From positions 1,018,614 through 1,048,650 of the forward strand of contig BFEA01000200.1 in the NCBI GenBank assembly GCA_003427395.1: a DNA stretch of 30,037 nucleotides. Direction: 5' to 3'. Position 1 is the first letter of the stretch, and every line of letters starts with the position of its first letter. The notes beneath the pieces are model-generated. The model was given only the letters and a program-made list of their open reading frames with translations. It was not told the origin of the DNA and ran no database searches. The position numbers were made by a program, and so were the translations under genes. The stretch comes from Chara braunii. Lineage: Eukaryota; Streptophyta; Charophyceae; Charales; Characeae. This document shows positions 1 to 9,880 of the stretch, piece by piece.

Positions 1-20
1 GACAGTGTGTAGCTGTGCAG

Positions 21-231
21 AGGAGCAGGTCCCAGAGGGTTGCCACATTATCCTGCCACACACACGGGCAGCGAAATGATCGTCTACATAAAAGATTGTG
101 CAAACGGTTCAGTGAGGCAAGTGAACATCATCATTGCAAAGGAAATCGCCGACATCAATCATGGAATGGACCATCATGATGCCGTTGTCCTACAGCTCCC
201 TATGGCCGGAGGCATGGACAATTGGTTGTAA
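21..231 (+). CDS. Possible terminal exon of an unidentified gene (partial)
   Basis: A reading frame is open from a CAG at 18-20 that could be a 3' splice site to a TAA at 229-231, about 69 codons. The predicted peptide has ordinary composition (for example ...SEMIVYIKDCANG... and ...HHDAVVLQLPMAGG...) and no low-complexity tract. An in-frame TAG at 10-12 rules out a simple extension to the left edge without a splice. No domain is recognised, and an overlapping frame from 134 is also open, so this could be chance. No function is proposed. Confidence 0.15.
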
Positions 232-1682
232 TGGCCACGTCTGTGTACAATGCAGGCAGAGATGTGGAATGGAGGATGAAACCATTCACCAGGCCGAGCA
301 TGGCAGTTTGAGTTGGCCGTCCCTTGTTGGTACTTTTAGGACCTCAATTGTAAAGCCTCCTTCCCTGGCATGGTTACTACCCTCTGCCTGTAGGCAGGGA
401 AGATCGACATCAAGTTTAAGGGCAAAGCAAGGAAGTCCGATGTCATTAAGACCAGCGGCGGTGGTTGTGCAGACAAGCATTAGTAGCAGTCGGACCGCAG
501 AGATTAGGAAGGATAACAACGGAATTATAGGAAGAGGGATCATTGTTTTGAACGCCCGCGCGGGCTCGACGAATCTGACACCGAGGCCTGAAAATTCCAT
601 ATTCTTGAGTGGCCGCCACACCTGGCACAAAAGGGAAGCGGTAAATTCCGCTTCCTTGTCCTTTTGTTGTCCTTTTCGTTTCTCTTTCGGGTTTTGTTGA
701 TGGTCGACCGAGTAGCGCGTCACTTTCTGTCTCCTCGGGCGAGCGTAAGTTCTTGAAAACAGGACAGAGCGGGTTGCTTCGGAATAATCTTTCTCTCCGT
801 CCCTTGTATCTCTCCTTTGCCCTCGAGGATGGTTCAAACCCAAGACGAAAACACCTCGGTATGAAGCAAGAATCCCCCATTCCATCCGTGTGATTCAACC
901 CCACCGGCCAAAAATCCTCGGCCACGCCCCCATTTACCCTGATCGGCGTTTGCGAGTACAGAACGGTGCACAGGGTGTGAGGTTGTGCATCACAATTTCC
1001 TTTCGGCAAATCGGGATTTTGTGCCCTCGTACGTCGCTACGCAGGAAAAAGTTACGGCATGAGAGGAGAGGGTATAATCCAACCTTTCAAGCTGATTGGT
1101 TCATTGGGGAGTGCTTTCGAATAGAGGAGTGAGGCGGGATACTTACGGGCGGGGGTGGGAAAACTCTAGGGTGGCAGGAATTGGGTAAACCTGTCATCTT
1201 GCCCTAGGTCGCCGCCCAGTGGGGGGGGTTAAGGGGGGGGGTGGCTGGTTGAGAGAGGGTCTGATACTGCCCCATACGCCTCGCCGGGCCTTCCCAGTAG
1301 GACTGTGGAAAACAAAATAAGATGTTTTCTGAAGGAAAGGCATTTGCGCTATACATCCAATTTAAGTTCGACATAGGCCACTTTCAGAGTCTGACTTGAG
1401 GAAAGATTGCTTTCTCGTTCATGAAAAAATCATGTCTTCACGGCATGTTTCAGACAGACGTTTAACAAAGGTATAGGCAAGATCTGTCTTCGACCACTTT
1501 TTTTTGCAACTCACATGCCAGATGGAGGGAGTCTCCAACCAAACGCAGAAAACAATGAAACCGACGCAGGTACTACATTGCAGTTCCCACCCTGCTTTTC
1601 TTGGTGAGAGCAAATTTGTCACCTGCAAACTCACTCAGTTCCTAGCGTAGGGGGGAATACCGAGACAGTAGGATCAAATCCA
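232..1682. other. Stretch without a supportable gene; several hairpins and G runs
   Basis: Open frames on both strands overlap and give no recognisable protein. The sequence holds short inverted repeats: CTGCCT/AGGCAG at 384-397, the 12-bp palindrome GCCCGCGCGGGC at 554-565, and GGAAGCGG/CCGCTTCC with a 6-nt loop at 634-655. Two G-rich runs lie at about 1199-1241. A match to the Pol III B-box consensus (GGTTCAAACCC, 831-841) has no convincing A box upstream. The right part, from about 1400, may be the 5' UTR of LINE copy A, but no boundary is visible. Confidence 0.4.
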
Positions 1683-3022
1683 ATGGTACTGCATAATGAT
1701 CACACCCCTGAGAAGGAGACCTCAATCCAGATTCGTGAAGTGGTCGAGTCAAATTGAATTGCCTGTACATACTCACCCCCCACGATAATCGCTCAGGATG
1801 AGCAGCTGTCAATTTCGAGTGTACTTAATGACGATCTCATCTCTGTAGAGGAGATTCCTGTCCAGGCATGTGAGATGGCTGTTCCCAAATTAATTTCCCA
1901 AGTGCCAACAGACATCGAGTTCAATGGCTCTGGTCTCACACAGATGGTAAGCTTAGGCACGAGTAATCATACTGCTGGGTCTACCTCCCTGTTAACACAG
2001 TCTGTTGAGCAGGACACGGCTGTGCCAACAGTCATCGAGTTCAATGGCTCTGGTCACACACAGATGGTACGCTTAGGCCCTGGTAATCATACTGTTGGGT
2101 CTTCCTCCCTGCTAACACAGTCTGTCAAGAAGGACAACCCTGGACATACGTTTCTGGTCTCATACAAGCGAGTACCCTCCCTCCTATAGAGTCTATGCCC
2201 CAGAAACCACAATCTGATGAGCAGGACAATCTGGGTCATAACAGTGAGGTATGTGTTTGCTCTGAATCAAACACTAGTAGTCATAGCAGGGATAATTCCA
2301 GAGAAGATATATCGCCGGAGATAGTAATAGAGGTTCATATGAACCCTCCGGTGGATCAATCTGTTTCACAAATTGTTGATCTCACAGAGGATCTCCCGGA
2401 GGATCATCACCACGAAAATTGTATAGAGCCTCCCCTGACCTCTCTGCCTGCGACCACAGAATCTGACCTTACTTCTAAGAGACAGAGACTGAGACATCGC
2501 TTGCAAAAGGGTCAAGGGTGTTTGCTTCCTATTAAAACTGGGATATCCTTTCTGCCAGTCAGATGGAAAGATGACAGCTGGGAATTGGGTCTGTCCATCC
2601 CCCAGGAAGCGATGCATGGCGAAGTAACGATAATGGGGATCACATCCCCCCTCCTCTCTCTCACCACGGAGGCGGGTCGTGAGGCGAGGGTACCCCTCAT
2701 TAAGTATGAAATGGCCAGATATATAAAAAACACCCTACCGTCTGGTAGTATAGCATCTCTTATCATAATGGGAGGTGAGCACAGTCTGGCAGAATGGGAC
2801 GTCTTCCTCAAATACGAACCCGGAAGGAAAACTAATCTCAAATGGCTCAGTCATGATCTCCTTTTGGATCTGCAGGTAATGAAGATCAAGGCCAGTAGTT
2901 TCTGGCCTGAGACAGACGTGGGGACACTACTGGTGCGTCTTTTGAGCCAAAAAGTCTTAGCACCAGGGGGCCCGCTGGATCTGGGTCATTGGACTAATCT
3001 GAATTCTTTACTTAAATCATAA
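1683..3022 (+). pseudogene. LINE A ORF1 (broken)
   Basis: ORF1 of L1-type elements usually encodes an RNA-binding protein that packages the transcript. Here a frame starts at ATG 1683, is open apart from TGA at 1755-1757, and ends at 2189. The sense then continues in another frame from about 2195 to 3022, so a frameshift lies near 2150-2195. The same phrase (S-x-x-QDN-x-GH) occurs on both sides, as SVKKDNPGHT before and SDEQDNLGHN after, which argues for one original ORF of about 445 codons. The N-terminal half is Ser/Thr/acid-rich and contains a 40-residue tandem duplication. IVDLTED at 2372-2392 resembles a SUMO-interacting motif. The C-terminal half looks globular. I see no CCHC knuckle and cannot assign an RRM. 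The C-terminus aligns with copy C (LDLQ-x2-KI motif). Confidence 0.6.
1904..2143 (+). repeat. 120-bp tandem duplication inside LINE ORF1
   Basis: Two copies of a 120-bp unit start at 1904 and 2024, each beginning GCCAACAG(A/T)CATCGAGTT. They encode 40-residue repeats with the core IEFNGSG-x-TQMV. The period is a multiple of three, so the frame is kept. A partial third unit, shifted in frame, follows near 2120-2240. Only a few bases differ between the copies, suggesting a duplication younger than the element or held by selection before it died. Confidence 0.8.
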
Positions 3023-3078
3023 TTCCCTTACTTTACCACAGTTTTTGGTTGACTGTTTGATACTCTTTCTCCATTAAG

Positions 3079-3900
3079 ATGGATAAGATGGATAAGATCC
3101 AAATAATTGACGCGTTATATAATAAAGATAGATTATGAAAATCATCCAAGAGACAAGCAGACCTCGACCTTAGATCGGTAAATGTGAACGGCTTGGCTTC
3201 TGCAAAATTTGAAAAGAAGCAAGCTATCTATGGTCAAATCAAAGGAATTGGTGGTAAGGAGTGGCCTGACATCATTTGTATCCAGGAAACTCATTTAATA
3301 TACACGGCCTCTCATAATCACTGTCATAAACAGATCTGGCCCTACGCAGCATTTAGGGCACACGCTCCTCGTCCAGGTAGCGCAGGTGTTGCTATCTGGA
3401 TCCCGCCCGATTCTAAGGTAGATCCTGTCTACTGGGAAGTTGATAAAGAATAAGGTAGATGAGCGTATATCCTAGCGATGTTAGAACTAGAGATAGTAAT
3501 AGTGTTGTGTGTGTATGGGTCTAATGAATCAGGTAATCGCCAACGGTTCTTTGGGACCCTAATCCCCAGACTCCCTATGGGTATTCCGATAATCATTGTC
3601 GGGGACTTTAACGCTGCCCCTGATCGATCATTAGACCGGTGGCGCATTTCGGACCCATGTCCTGATTATGTTGCTGCGGACGAAGCGTTGATAGTCAATC
3701 TTACCCAATCCTTTAATCTTTTAGACTCCTTTAGAAGATTAAACCCCTCTCTACGCACATTTTCTTGCTTTAGAAGAAACCAATCCAAAACAATGTCCAA
3801 ATCACGAATTGATCTCTTCTCCTCTCTGATGAGCTAGCGGGCGCACTACAAAGCACCGAAATCTTTCCTAAGCACCCTCTATCTGGTCTGGACCATGCTA
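3079..3900 (+). other. APE-type endonuclease domain of LINE A ORF2
   Basis: The motifs of the L1-type apurinic-like endonuclease are visible in order. They are DLRSVNVNG (Asn motif, ~3166-3192), ICIQETH with the catalytic Glu (~3274-3294), a degraded Y-x-x-N segment (VYGSNES), GDFN at 3601-3612, and SGLDH at 3882-3896 in a shifted frame, corresponding to the terminal S-D-H. Two stops and one frameshift interrupt the domain. Confidence 0.8.
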
Positions 3901-4571
3901 TGTGCGTTGTCCTCATGTCCTTCTCTAAAAAAACGGACCAAGGTAAAGGCTATTATAAACTTAATACGTCTCTTCTAAAAATAGAAAGTTTTAAGATCTA
4001 TCTCAAGGATGTATGGAACTATTGGCGACAACAAAAAGCTCTCATTCAGGATAATTTAACTTGGTTCAACAACGGCCTTCTCTTTCTTGGCCGTAAATGC
4101 AATGAATATTCCAAGATTGTAACAGTTGAACGTCATGCCAATGAATCAAGAATATACCAACGAATCCTAGAATTACAATCGCAGGAAACCTCAGAAGCCG
4201 ACAACGAAGCAATTGCTCAGGAAATTCAAAAATTAGAAGATCGCCTTCTTTCGCTCATAGAATATAGATGGGACGGAGCTCGGATTAGAGGCAAGCTTAC
4301 TTAGGCTGATACTGAAGGAGGAATGGATGCTAGATTTTTTGCCAAGGTTCGAGCTAGGACAGGGAGAACAGTAATTGAAGCCCTAGCTCATCCACATCAA
4401 CAAAATGAATAGCTCCCAACTTCAACAGCAGAATGTATCAAAATTGCGAGGGACTTTTTCAAGTCCCTTTTTCTTTCAAAAACAGCATCCTCTCCTCTCA
4501 TCAGTCGCACTCGGGATATAGATGAATTTCTCAAACCACTGAACAAATCTCTTTCTGATTCTCAACGACAA

Positions 4572-5650
4572 TTGCTAGAATCCCCACTAACCAAGAAGGA
4601 GGTATGGACATCCTTGTTGCTTAAGGAAGAAGAGAAAACCCCAGGCATAGATGGTTTACCAAAGGAATTTTGGGAATCTCTCTGGGATTTCATTGCTGAT
4701 GATCTAATGTGTTTCTATCAGGAGGTTTGGGACTCTGGTCGACCAGGAGAAATAGTTGGGCAAGGAGTCCTAACGCTCCTATACAAAAAAGGAGACAAGT
4801 GTAATATTCGGAACTATCGCCTCATTGCTCTCCTTTCAGTCGTCTACAAACTCATATCCAAAGTCCTTACTACCAGACTCAATAAATACATAGCTGACAT
4901 AATACACTCTTCCCAGACAGGTTTCATCCAAGGAAGAAATATTCAGGATAATATTCTCCTTATGAATGAACTGGTTAAACTTTCGAGACAATCCCAATAT
5001 AATGTTGCTTTCATTTTTATAGATTTCGAGAAGGCATATGATCATGTGGATTGACTCTTCTTTGACAAATGTCTGGATAAGTTTAATTTTGAACCCAATT
5101 TCAGGCGTTGGATCAAAATCCTACACGAGAATGCATCAACCAGGGTCATGATTAATGGGAATGTTGCTCCCCCTATTTTGCTTGAAAGATCAGTCAGACA
5201 AGGAGATCCCATCGCCCCTCTTCTTTTTGTAATTATCATGGAAGCGTTGGCTGCTAACATTCGGCTTCATAAAGACATTAAGCGTATCCAAGTCACATCT
5301 ATACCTGAAGACGCTATCCCTGAATGTTCTCTTTTCGTTGATGACCTGTCTCTGATGGTTGAAACCTCTCACTACAATCTGGAGGCAATTAAAAGGATTA
5401 TGGATCTATTTTGTAAGTTATCAGATATGAGGATTAACTGGGGAAATAAAACCCTAGGATGGTGGATCCATTATCAAGGAGTGAGACCGCCAGAGAGCCC
5501 AATGATTAAGTGGCTCCTACTTGACTCGCCAGTTAGAGTGTTAGGGATCCCACTCTTTGCCATTGGCAAACCTGCATCTAATAGTGAAGAAATTTTAAAA
5601 CATGCACTATCCAAACTGGAATTATGGAAAGATAAACATACGTCATGAAT
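4572..5650 (+). other. Reverse transcriptase domain of LINE A ORF2
   Basis: Non-LTR reverse transcriptase blocks occur in order: TPGIDGLP, then NIRNYRLIALL with VYKLISK, then QTGFIQGRNI, FIDFEKAYD (first catalytic Asp) just before a TGA at 5052, VRQGDPIAPLLF, and FVDD at 5334-5345. FVDD replaces the usual FADD; copy C keeps FADD. The only internal stop across the blocks is the TGA at 5052-5054, aligned with Trp in copy C. Confidence 0.85.
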
Positions 5651-6959
5651 AGGAAGAACACTAGCAATTAACAACGTGGTTCTGACCTCCATCTGGTATA
5701 GTTCTGCAGTTTGGGCCCTCGACAAGATATCAATTAAGGTCCTACAGAGGCAGTTGGTTGCCTTCCTTTGGAGAGGCAACCATGAGTCTAAAAACGTTAT
5801 CAGCAGAGTAGCATGGCAATCCTTAATCCAATCTAAATCTAATGGAGGCCTGGGTGTAATTGACCCCACAATTCAAGCAAAGGCTCTATCAATCCAATGG
5901 ATAAAGGGTCTCTTTTTCAATCCCCAAACTCCATGGAAACATTTAGCCTGCGAACAGATTAGACGTCTAGCCCCGCCTACCTCATAAGAGATTGATCCTT
6001 TAATGTGGTTAGAGAATCGTGATTGGTCTATCCCAAGGGCATCCCCAGCACAATCTCATGATTTAGTCCCCTCAGATCGTCAGGCAGCAAGGATGGATTT
6101 GTCAAGAGACCCTTTCTGGCCTGACCTCCTCAAAACATGGAGAAAACTTCCCATCCCAGGTAAAGTAATACCGGAAAGATGGGAAGAAGTATGCCAACAA
6201 CCTCTTTTTAACAACACACTCATAAGAAACTCTCAAGGATGTACCTTACATTGCATGGACTCCCCCTGGAAGGGCTGGATTAGACGAGGAGTAACACGCA
6301 TTAGGGATATCTAGAGTGTGGAAGATCAAGATTGGATTGACCCTTTTAACCTTAACTAAGATGTTGTCACCATCAAAAGGAAGCACTGGACCACATAATT
6401 GACATAATCCCCTTAGACTGGGTTAGGATATTGAGAAAAGGCCCTACCCTCCTTCCAAACGATTGGGTCTCCATACATGACCACCCTAGCGTATTGGGAA
6501 AGATTGAAGCTCTCTCTCATGATGGTGATACACTAATGACAATTTATAATCTTGATGATGATTGATTCCTTAGATTTATCCCAGACCAGAACCCCAGTCG
6601 TATTCACAAAGATAGATTATTTAGGATTAGAGTACTATTGATTAAGGATAGATGGCTGGCCTATAAGCCGGACACACCCATCTCCCATCTCCCCCTGGAT
6701 CCGGTGAGTTGGTCGTGGTCATCTAATATAAGTCCCAAACACACTCATACCAGGACCCTTCACACGCTGACAGTAAAATCCACATACAGAATGTTGCGTC
6801 CAAGGTTAAAATTAAAAGACAAAATAGAAGAGAGATGGATGAGACACCTAAATGTGAGTAAGGAGTAATTTCGATCGGTCAAATCCCTCCAATGGCAGAT
6901 TACTCACCGCTGTCTGCCAACAAACGACTGGATCATCGATAGATCTACTCTAGAACAGA

Positions 6960-7110
6960 AAGGTTTAGCCCTACCTTGGTGTAAGTTTTGTAAATCTGTC
7001 TTCCCGTCCAAATTAATCCCGGAAACAATAGAACACATTTTCCTACAATGCCCAGGGGCGGTATGGCTATGGCGCTGGTGGGATAGGATTTGGAACCAGA
7101 CTGAGACCTC
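6960..7110 (+). other. zf-RVT-like zinc-binding segment of LINE A ORF2
   Basis: The translation reads WCKFC, a ~15-residue gap, then EHIFLQCP followed by VWLWRWW. The C-x2-C...H-x4-C spacing is that of the zinc-binding region (zf-RVT type) found after the reverse transcriptase in many plant LINE-derived proteins. The same stretch is recognisable, frameshifted, on the minus strand in copy B near 9690-9740. Confidence 0.6.
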
Positions 7111-7777
7111 TTTACCATGGCCATGGAACTGGAAAGCCCTTCTCCTAGAAGCATGGTTTCCTCCCTGTGAAGATAATTTCACAACAAATCTATTTACAAT
7201 TGGGAGAAGAGCGATAGTGTGGGCCATATGGACTCGCAGGTGCACATTTGAAATGGAGGAGGCCCGTCTTGATGTGCCTGAGTTCACGGAATCCATCAAA
7301 CAACAATTTCAGCTAGAGACAACAGCGAGATGGGAAACGTTAAAAGCCAAACTTAAATTTCTCACAGCAAAAAATGAAATCCAACAACACATTAAAATGT
7401 TTAATCTAAACTGGCTGGGAGGGGAACAAGGTGGTACTATTGGGCAGGTTAAATGGTCGGGGGGGGGTGAGAATGCACAAGGGAAACTTTCAAGGAACTA
7501 TTTCTTAGTCTTTAATGACTGGAGTAATGTTGATCCTTTCATCCCTCTCAGTCCTCTTTCCGAGTTTCCAGATCCATTTCCTCCACCCTATTCAGTTATG
7601 GTTCCGCTCTCTTGGTACGGAGGAGAGTGATCTCATATATAGATGTAGACCGATAGGTGATTCTAAGAAAGGTTTTGGACAGAGAATATTGCTAGGATAA
7701 AAGGTACATCTGGCGCCCGATCAGGGTGAAGAGGCAATTCTGTCCCTAGTAACTGAAGTATCTGTATTGAAGCCAAA

Positions 7778-7935
7778 GGACGCTGGACCTGGTTTCCAGC
7801 AAGTGAGTCTTTCAGGTTGCTTTGGGATGCTGGACCTTTGGTTATTTTTGAAGATCCAAGGGACGCTGGACCTGGTTTCCAGCAGGTGCATTATTGTTGT
7901 TGAAAAGGGACGCTTGACCCAGTTTCCAGCAGGTG
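7778..7935 (+). repeat. Tandem stem-loop units in the LINE A 3' UTR
   Basis: A ~28-bp motif, GGACGCTGGACCTGG followed by TTTCCAGCARGTG, occurs at 7778-7805, 7861-7888 and 7908-7935, with a degraded partial unit near 7825. Within each unit GCTGGA can pair with TCCAGC across a 7-nt loop; the third copy has one mismatch. Copy B carries the same motif on the minus strand at 8433-8460, at the same distance from its poly(A). Such conserved 3' stem-loops are known binding sites of the LINE reverse transcriptase in some families; applying that here is inference. Confidence 0.8.
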
Positions 7936-7968
7936 CAGCTCCCCACAAATAGATCGGAGCAATTTATC

Positions 7969-7997
<29 letters not shown>
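7969..7997 (+). repeat. Poly(A) tail of LINE A
   Basis: An uninterrupted run of 29 A follows the conserved end GCTCCCCACAAATAGAT. It marks the 3' terminus of the element on the plus strand. Confidence 0.9.
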
Positions 7998-7999
<2 letters not shown>

Positions 8000-8342
8000 T
8001 TGTCATGGAGAAACTTCACGGCCGATTGGTCCAAGCAAAACACACCTTCCCCAACAGGAAACAGGACCAGAGGGGTAAGGAGCGGCAGACCTGCTTCTCA
8101 GGGGAAACCATTTGGGAAGAAACAATGGGGAAAAGGGCTAGCAAGAGGAAATGGGGGCAAGGGCATCAACATAAATGTCCACCCAAGGGTCAACTGGTAA
8201 CCCGTAGATGGACTTGGAATGACAGTTGACGAGGTTGGGGAAGTAAGAATGATGTTTGAAAAATACTATGTGCATGGTAATTCTATTACAGCTAAGTTCT
8301 CAGGGTTTGAAATGAAGCGGAAAAAAATCTTTTTGTGGAACA

Positions 8343-8346
<4 letters not shown>
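7998..8346 (+). pseudogene. Coding-like remnant between two LINE tails, family unknown
   Basis: From 8000 one frame reads about 115 codons with a single stop (TAA 8198-8200) up to the T run of copy B. The first part is basic and Gly/Lys/Arg-rich (for example GKPFGKKQWGKG), like a nucleic-acid-binding tail. The part after the stop has balanced composition (for example GMTVDEVGEVRMMFEKYYV). No family is recognised. Neither end shows a start codon or splice context I can defend. It may be part of an older gene or of another transposon's gag or ORF1 into which copies A and B inserted. Confidence 0.3.
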
Positions 8347-8379
<33 letters not shown>

Positions 8380-9880
8380 GAGCAGACACCGCTAGCGCCT
8401 GGGGAGCGGCTCCATCTATTGGTGGGGAGCATCACCTGCTGGAAAACGGGTCCAGCGTCCCATATACGGACTAAATTTGGAGCATATTAGAAAAAAAGAT
8501 TGTGGGCGGTTCCTGCCAGCATTGATTACCCTGGGATCCAGGGGATTGACTGAGCAGGATATTGGAAAGAGGGGGGAACCTCTTCACCCTGAACCCCACG
8601 TCAGATACCTGCTGCTACACACTAGTTCCTCCCTCCCCCTACCATTGATTACTTCGGAATCCAGGGTATTCTCTGAGCAGGAAAACAGAAACTTAAACAA
8701 TATTTTCATCCTTCATGGCCGCCATAATCCTCTGGATACCCCTGATCGGTATTAGCGGGGTCTATGACCAACACGGGTGTGAGTGTGAGCAAGAGTGGGT
8801 TGTGTGTGGTGTGTGGGAGAGTGTTGGCCATAGCCTCTGCTGCTACTCGATGAAGGGTGGGGGACGATGAGAAAGGGAGGCACAGCTACTGGCAGGTCTC
8901 GGTCTTTGTGTTAGCCAGACCCCCACTGACGGCCCCAACCCTATACCCTAACCATTAGGGGCAAGGGGCAACATGAAATCTCCCCTTCACAGAGAGAGGA
9001 AAAACTATGCTTGCAGGGGTCCCCTCTAGATAGTCTTAGGAGTAGGTAGTGGAAGGTAAACAAACAGAAGTTGAGAAAAAAAGGAAAGAAAAAAAAACAT
9101 CCAGAGATGACCATTTTTAAGCACTCGCATACCAATGAGTCTCGACCATTGAGTTCGCAGGCGGCGGGAAGAGGTCAGGAAAATCTGAGAGATGCCGCAA
9201 TGGGATGGAGGGGTCAATTTATTCCAATGATGAAAGTGGAGGTGGTAGTGCCCTTCATTTTTTTTCTATTCCCTCCCTCCCCTTCCTCCCCCCCTTTCCA
9301 TTGCACATTCGCTATCCAACCCCCTTGTTCCCCTCCCAACCATTCGTTACAGAAGGATTGGATTTGCATTTGGATTTCTGCTCTTGAGTGTATAAAGGCT
9401 ATTTTTTCCTTTTTTTTCCATTGAATCATGAGGTCTACCTAAATCTGGTGTTTGATTGTCTCTATGACAGTCGGACCTTCAAGGCGGACTCCTTCCATCT
9501 CTCTAGTGCACCTTTTCCACCAGATTGCCCAAAAGATTGCTCTACGTCCCAGCGCGAACATGTTTAAGTTCTCTCAAAATTGCCCCCTTGTTCTGACTGT
9601 CAAGTTTCACACAAAATTGGTTTCCAATTCCACGGCCAAGGGGTTGTTGCGCTTAACAGGCGCCACACTAATCCCACCATCGCCATAACCAGACTGACCC
9701 AGGACGCTGTAGAAAGATGTGTTCAATTGTTTTTTGTTTTTGTCTGATAGGGTATGATATTGCACACAATTTGCACTAGGGGAGAGCAAGGCCCTTCTGT
9801 TATAACGATGTACGGTCAATCAGCCAGTCATTTGTGGGCAGATAGCGGTGTCGAGCGCATCGGCTCCCGCCTTTTTGCAA
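8346..9880 (-). mobile_element. LINE copy B: 5'-truncated relative, tail-to-tail with A
   Basis: The T run at 8346-8375 is the poly(A) tail of a minus-strand element. Reading leftward on the minus strand, the sequence before the tail matches the A terminus (GGGACGCTGGACCC..., CAGCAGGTG, GCTCCCCAC, AATAGAT). Further upstream, 9215-9430 encodes WLGGEQGG and 9450-9870 aligns base by base with A 6900-7260, including the zinc-segment region and the LPW-x-WNWK area. Homology fades near 9880, giving a 5'-truncated copy, which is common for LINEs. Its 3' UTR is longer than in A, and part of it recurs in copy D. The coding part is frameshifted. Confidence 0.75.
8521..8682 (-). repeat. Duplicated ~39-bp hairpin motif in the LINE B 3' UTR
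   Basis: Plus-strand segments 8521-8559 and 8644-8682 share the pattern ATTGATTAC, GGRATCCAGGG and CTGAGCAGGA, about 123 bp apart. The first copy can form CCCTGG/CCAGGG around a 3-nt loop. This is a second kind of repeated stem-loop in the same UTR, on the minus strand in the sense of the element. Confidence 0.55.

Larger units (their letters stand above)
3079..7630 (+). pseudogene. LINE A ORF2: endonuclease-reverse transcriptase polyprotein (broken)
   Basis: ORF2 of L1-type LINEs nicks target DNA and reverse-transcribes its RNA at the nick. The ATG at 3079 lies 56 nt after the ORF1 stop, and the first residues (IIDALYNKDR) match the start of ORF2 in copy C. The sense then follows three frames. 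Stops include TGA 3136-3138, TAA 3451-3453, TGA 3460-3462, TAG 4302-4304, TGA 5052-5054, TGA 5646-5648, TAA 5985-5987 and TAG 6312-6314. Frameshifts lie near 3790-3880 and between 6314 and 6638. Three of the TGAs sit where copy C has Trp. The last segment ends at TGA 7628-7630, after a WLGGEQGG motif that copy B shares. The order is endonuclease, linker with coiled-coil character (~3960-4300), reverse transcriptase, then a Cys/His zinc-binding segment. Confidence 0.85.
1683..7997 (+). mobile_element. LINE copy A: near full-length L1-type non-LTR retrotransposon, inactive
   Basis: This segment has the order expected of a plant L1-type LINE: ORF1, a short spacer, ORF2 with an APE-type endonuclease then reverse transcriptase and a C-terminal zinc-binding segment, a 3' UTR, and a 29-A tail at 7969-7997. 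About 6.3 kb fits a full-length element. Both ORFs carry several stops and frameshifts, so it cannot supply its own proteins. Copy C (opposite strand, ~15.2-19.6 kb) aligns over the end of ORF1 and most of ORF2. Copy B (8346 to ~9880, opposite strand) aligns over the ORF2 C-terminus and the last ~100 bp. The left end is set by the first plausible ORF1 start; the true 5' end may lie further left. No target-site duplication was found. Confidence 0.85.

Noticed and set aside
134-1009. Overlapping frames of about 190 codons on both strands
   Set aside because: They overlap one another in several frames, contain no recognisable domain, and match no other copy in the window.
9452-9688. Plus-strand frame resembling the minus-strand frame at 6904-7299
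   Set aside because: The likeness is real but reflects antisense reading of the same LINE ORF2 region in copies B and A, not a separate gene family.
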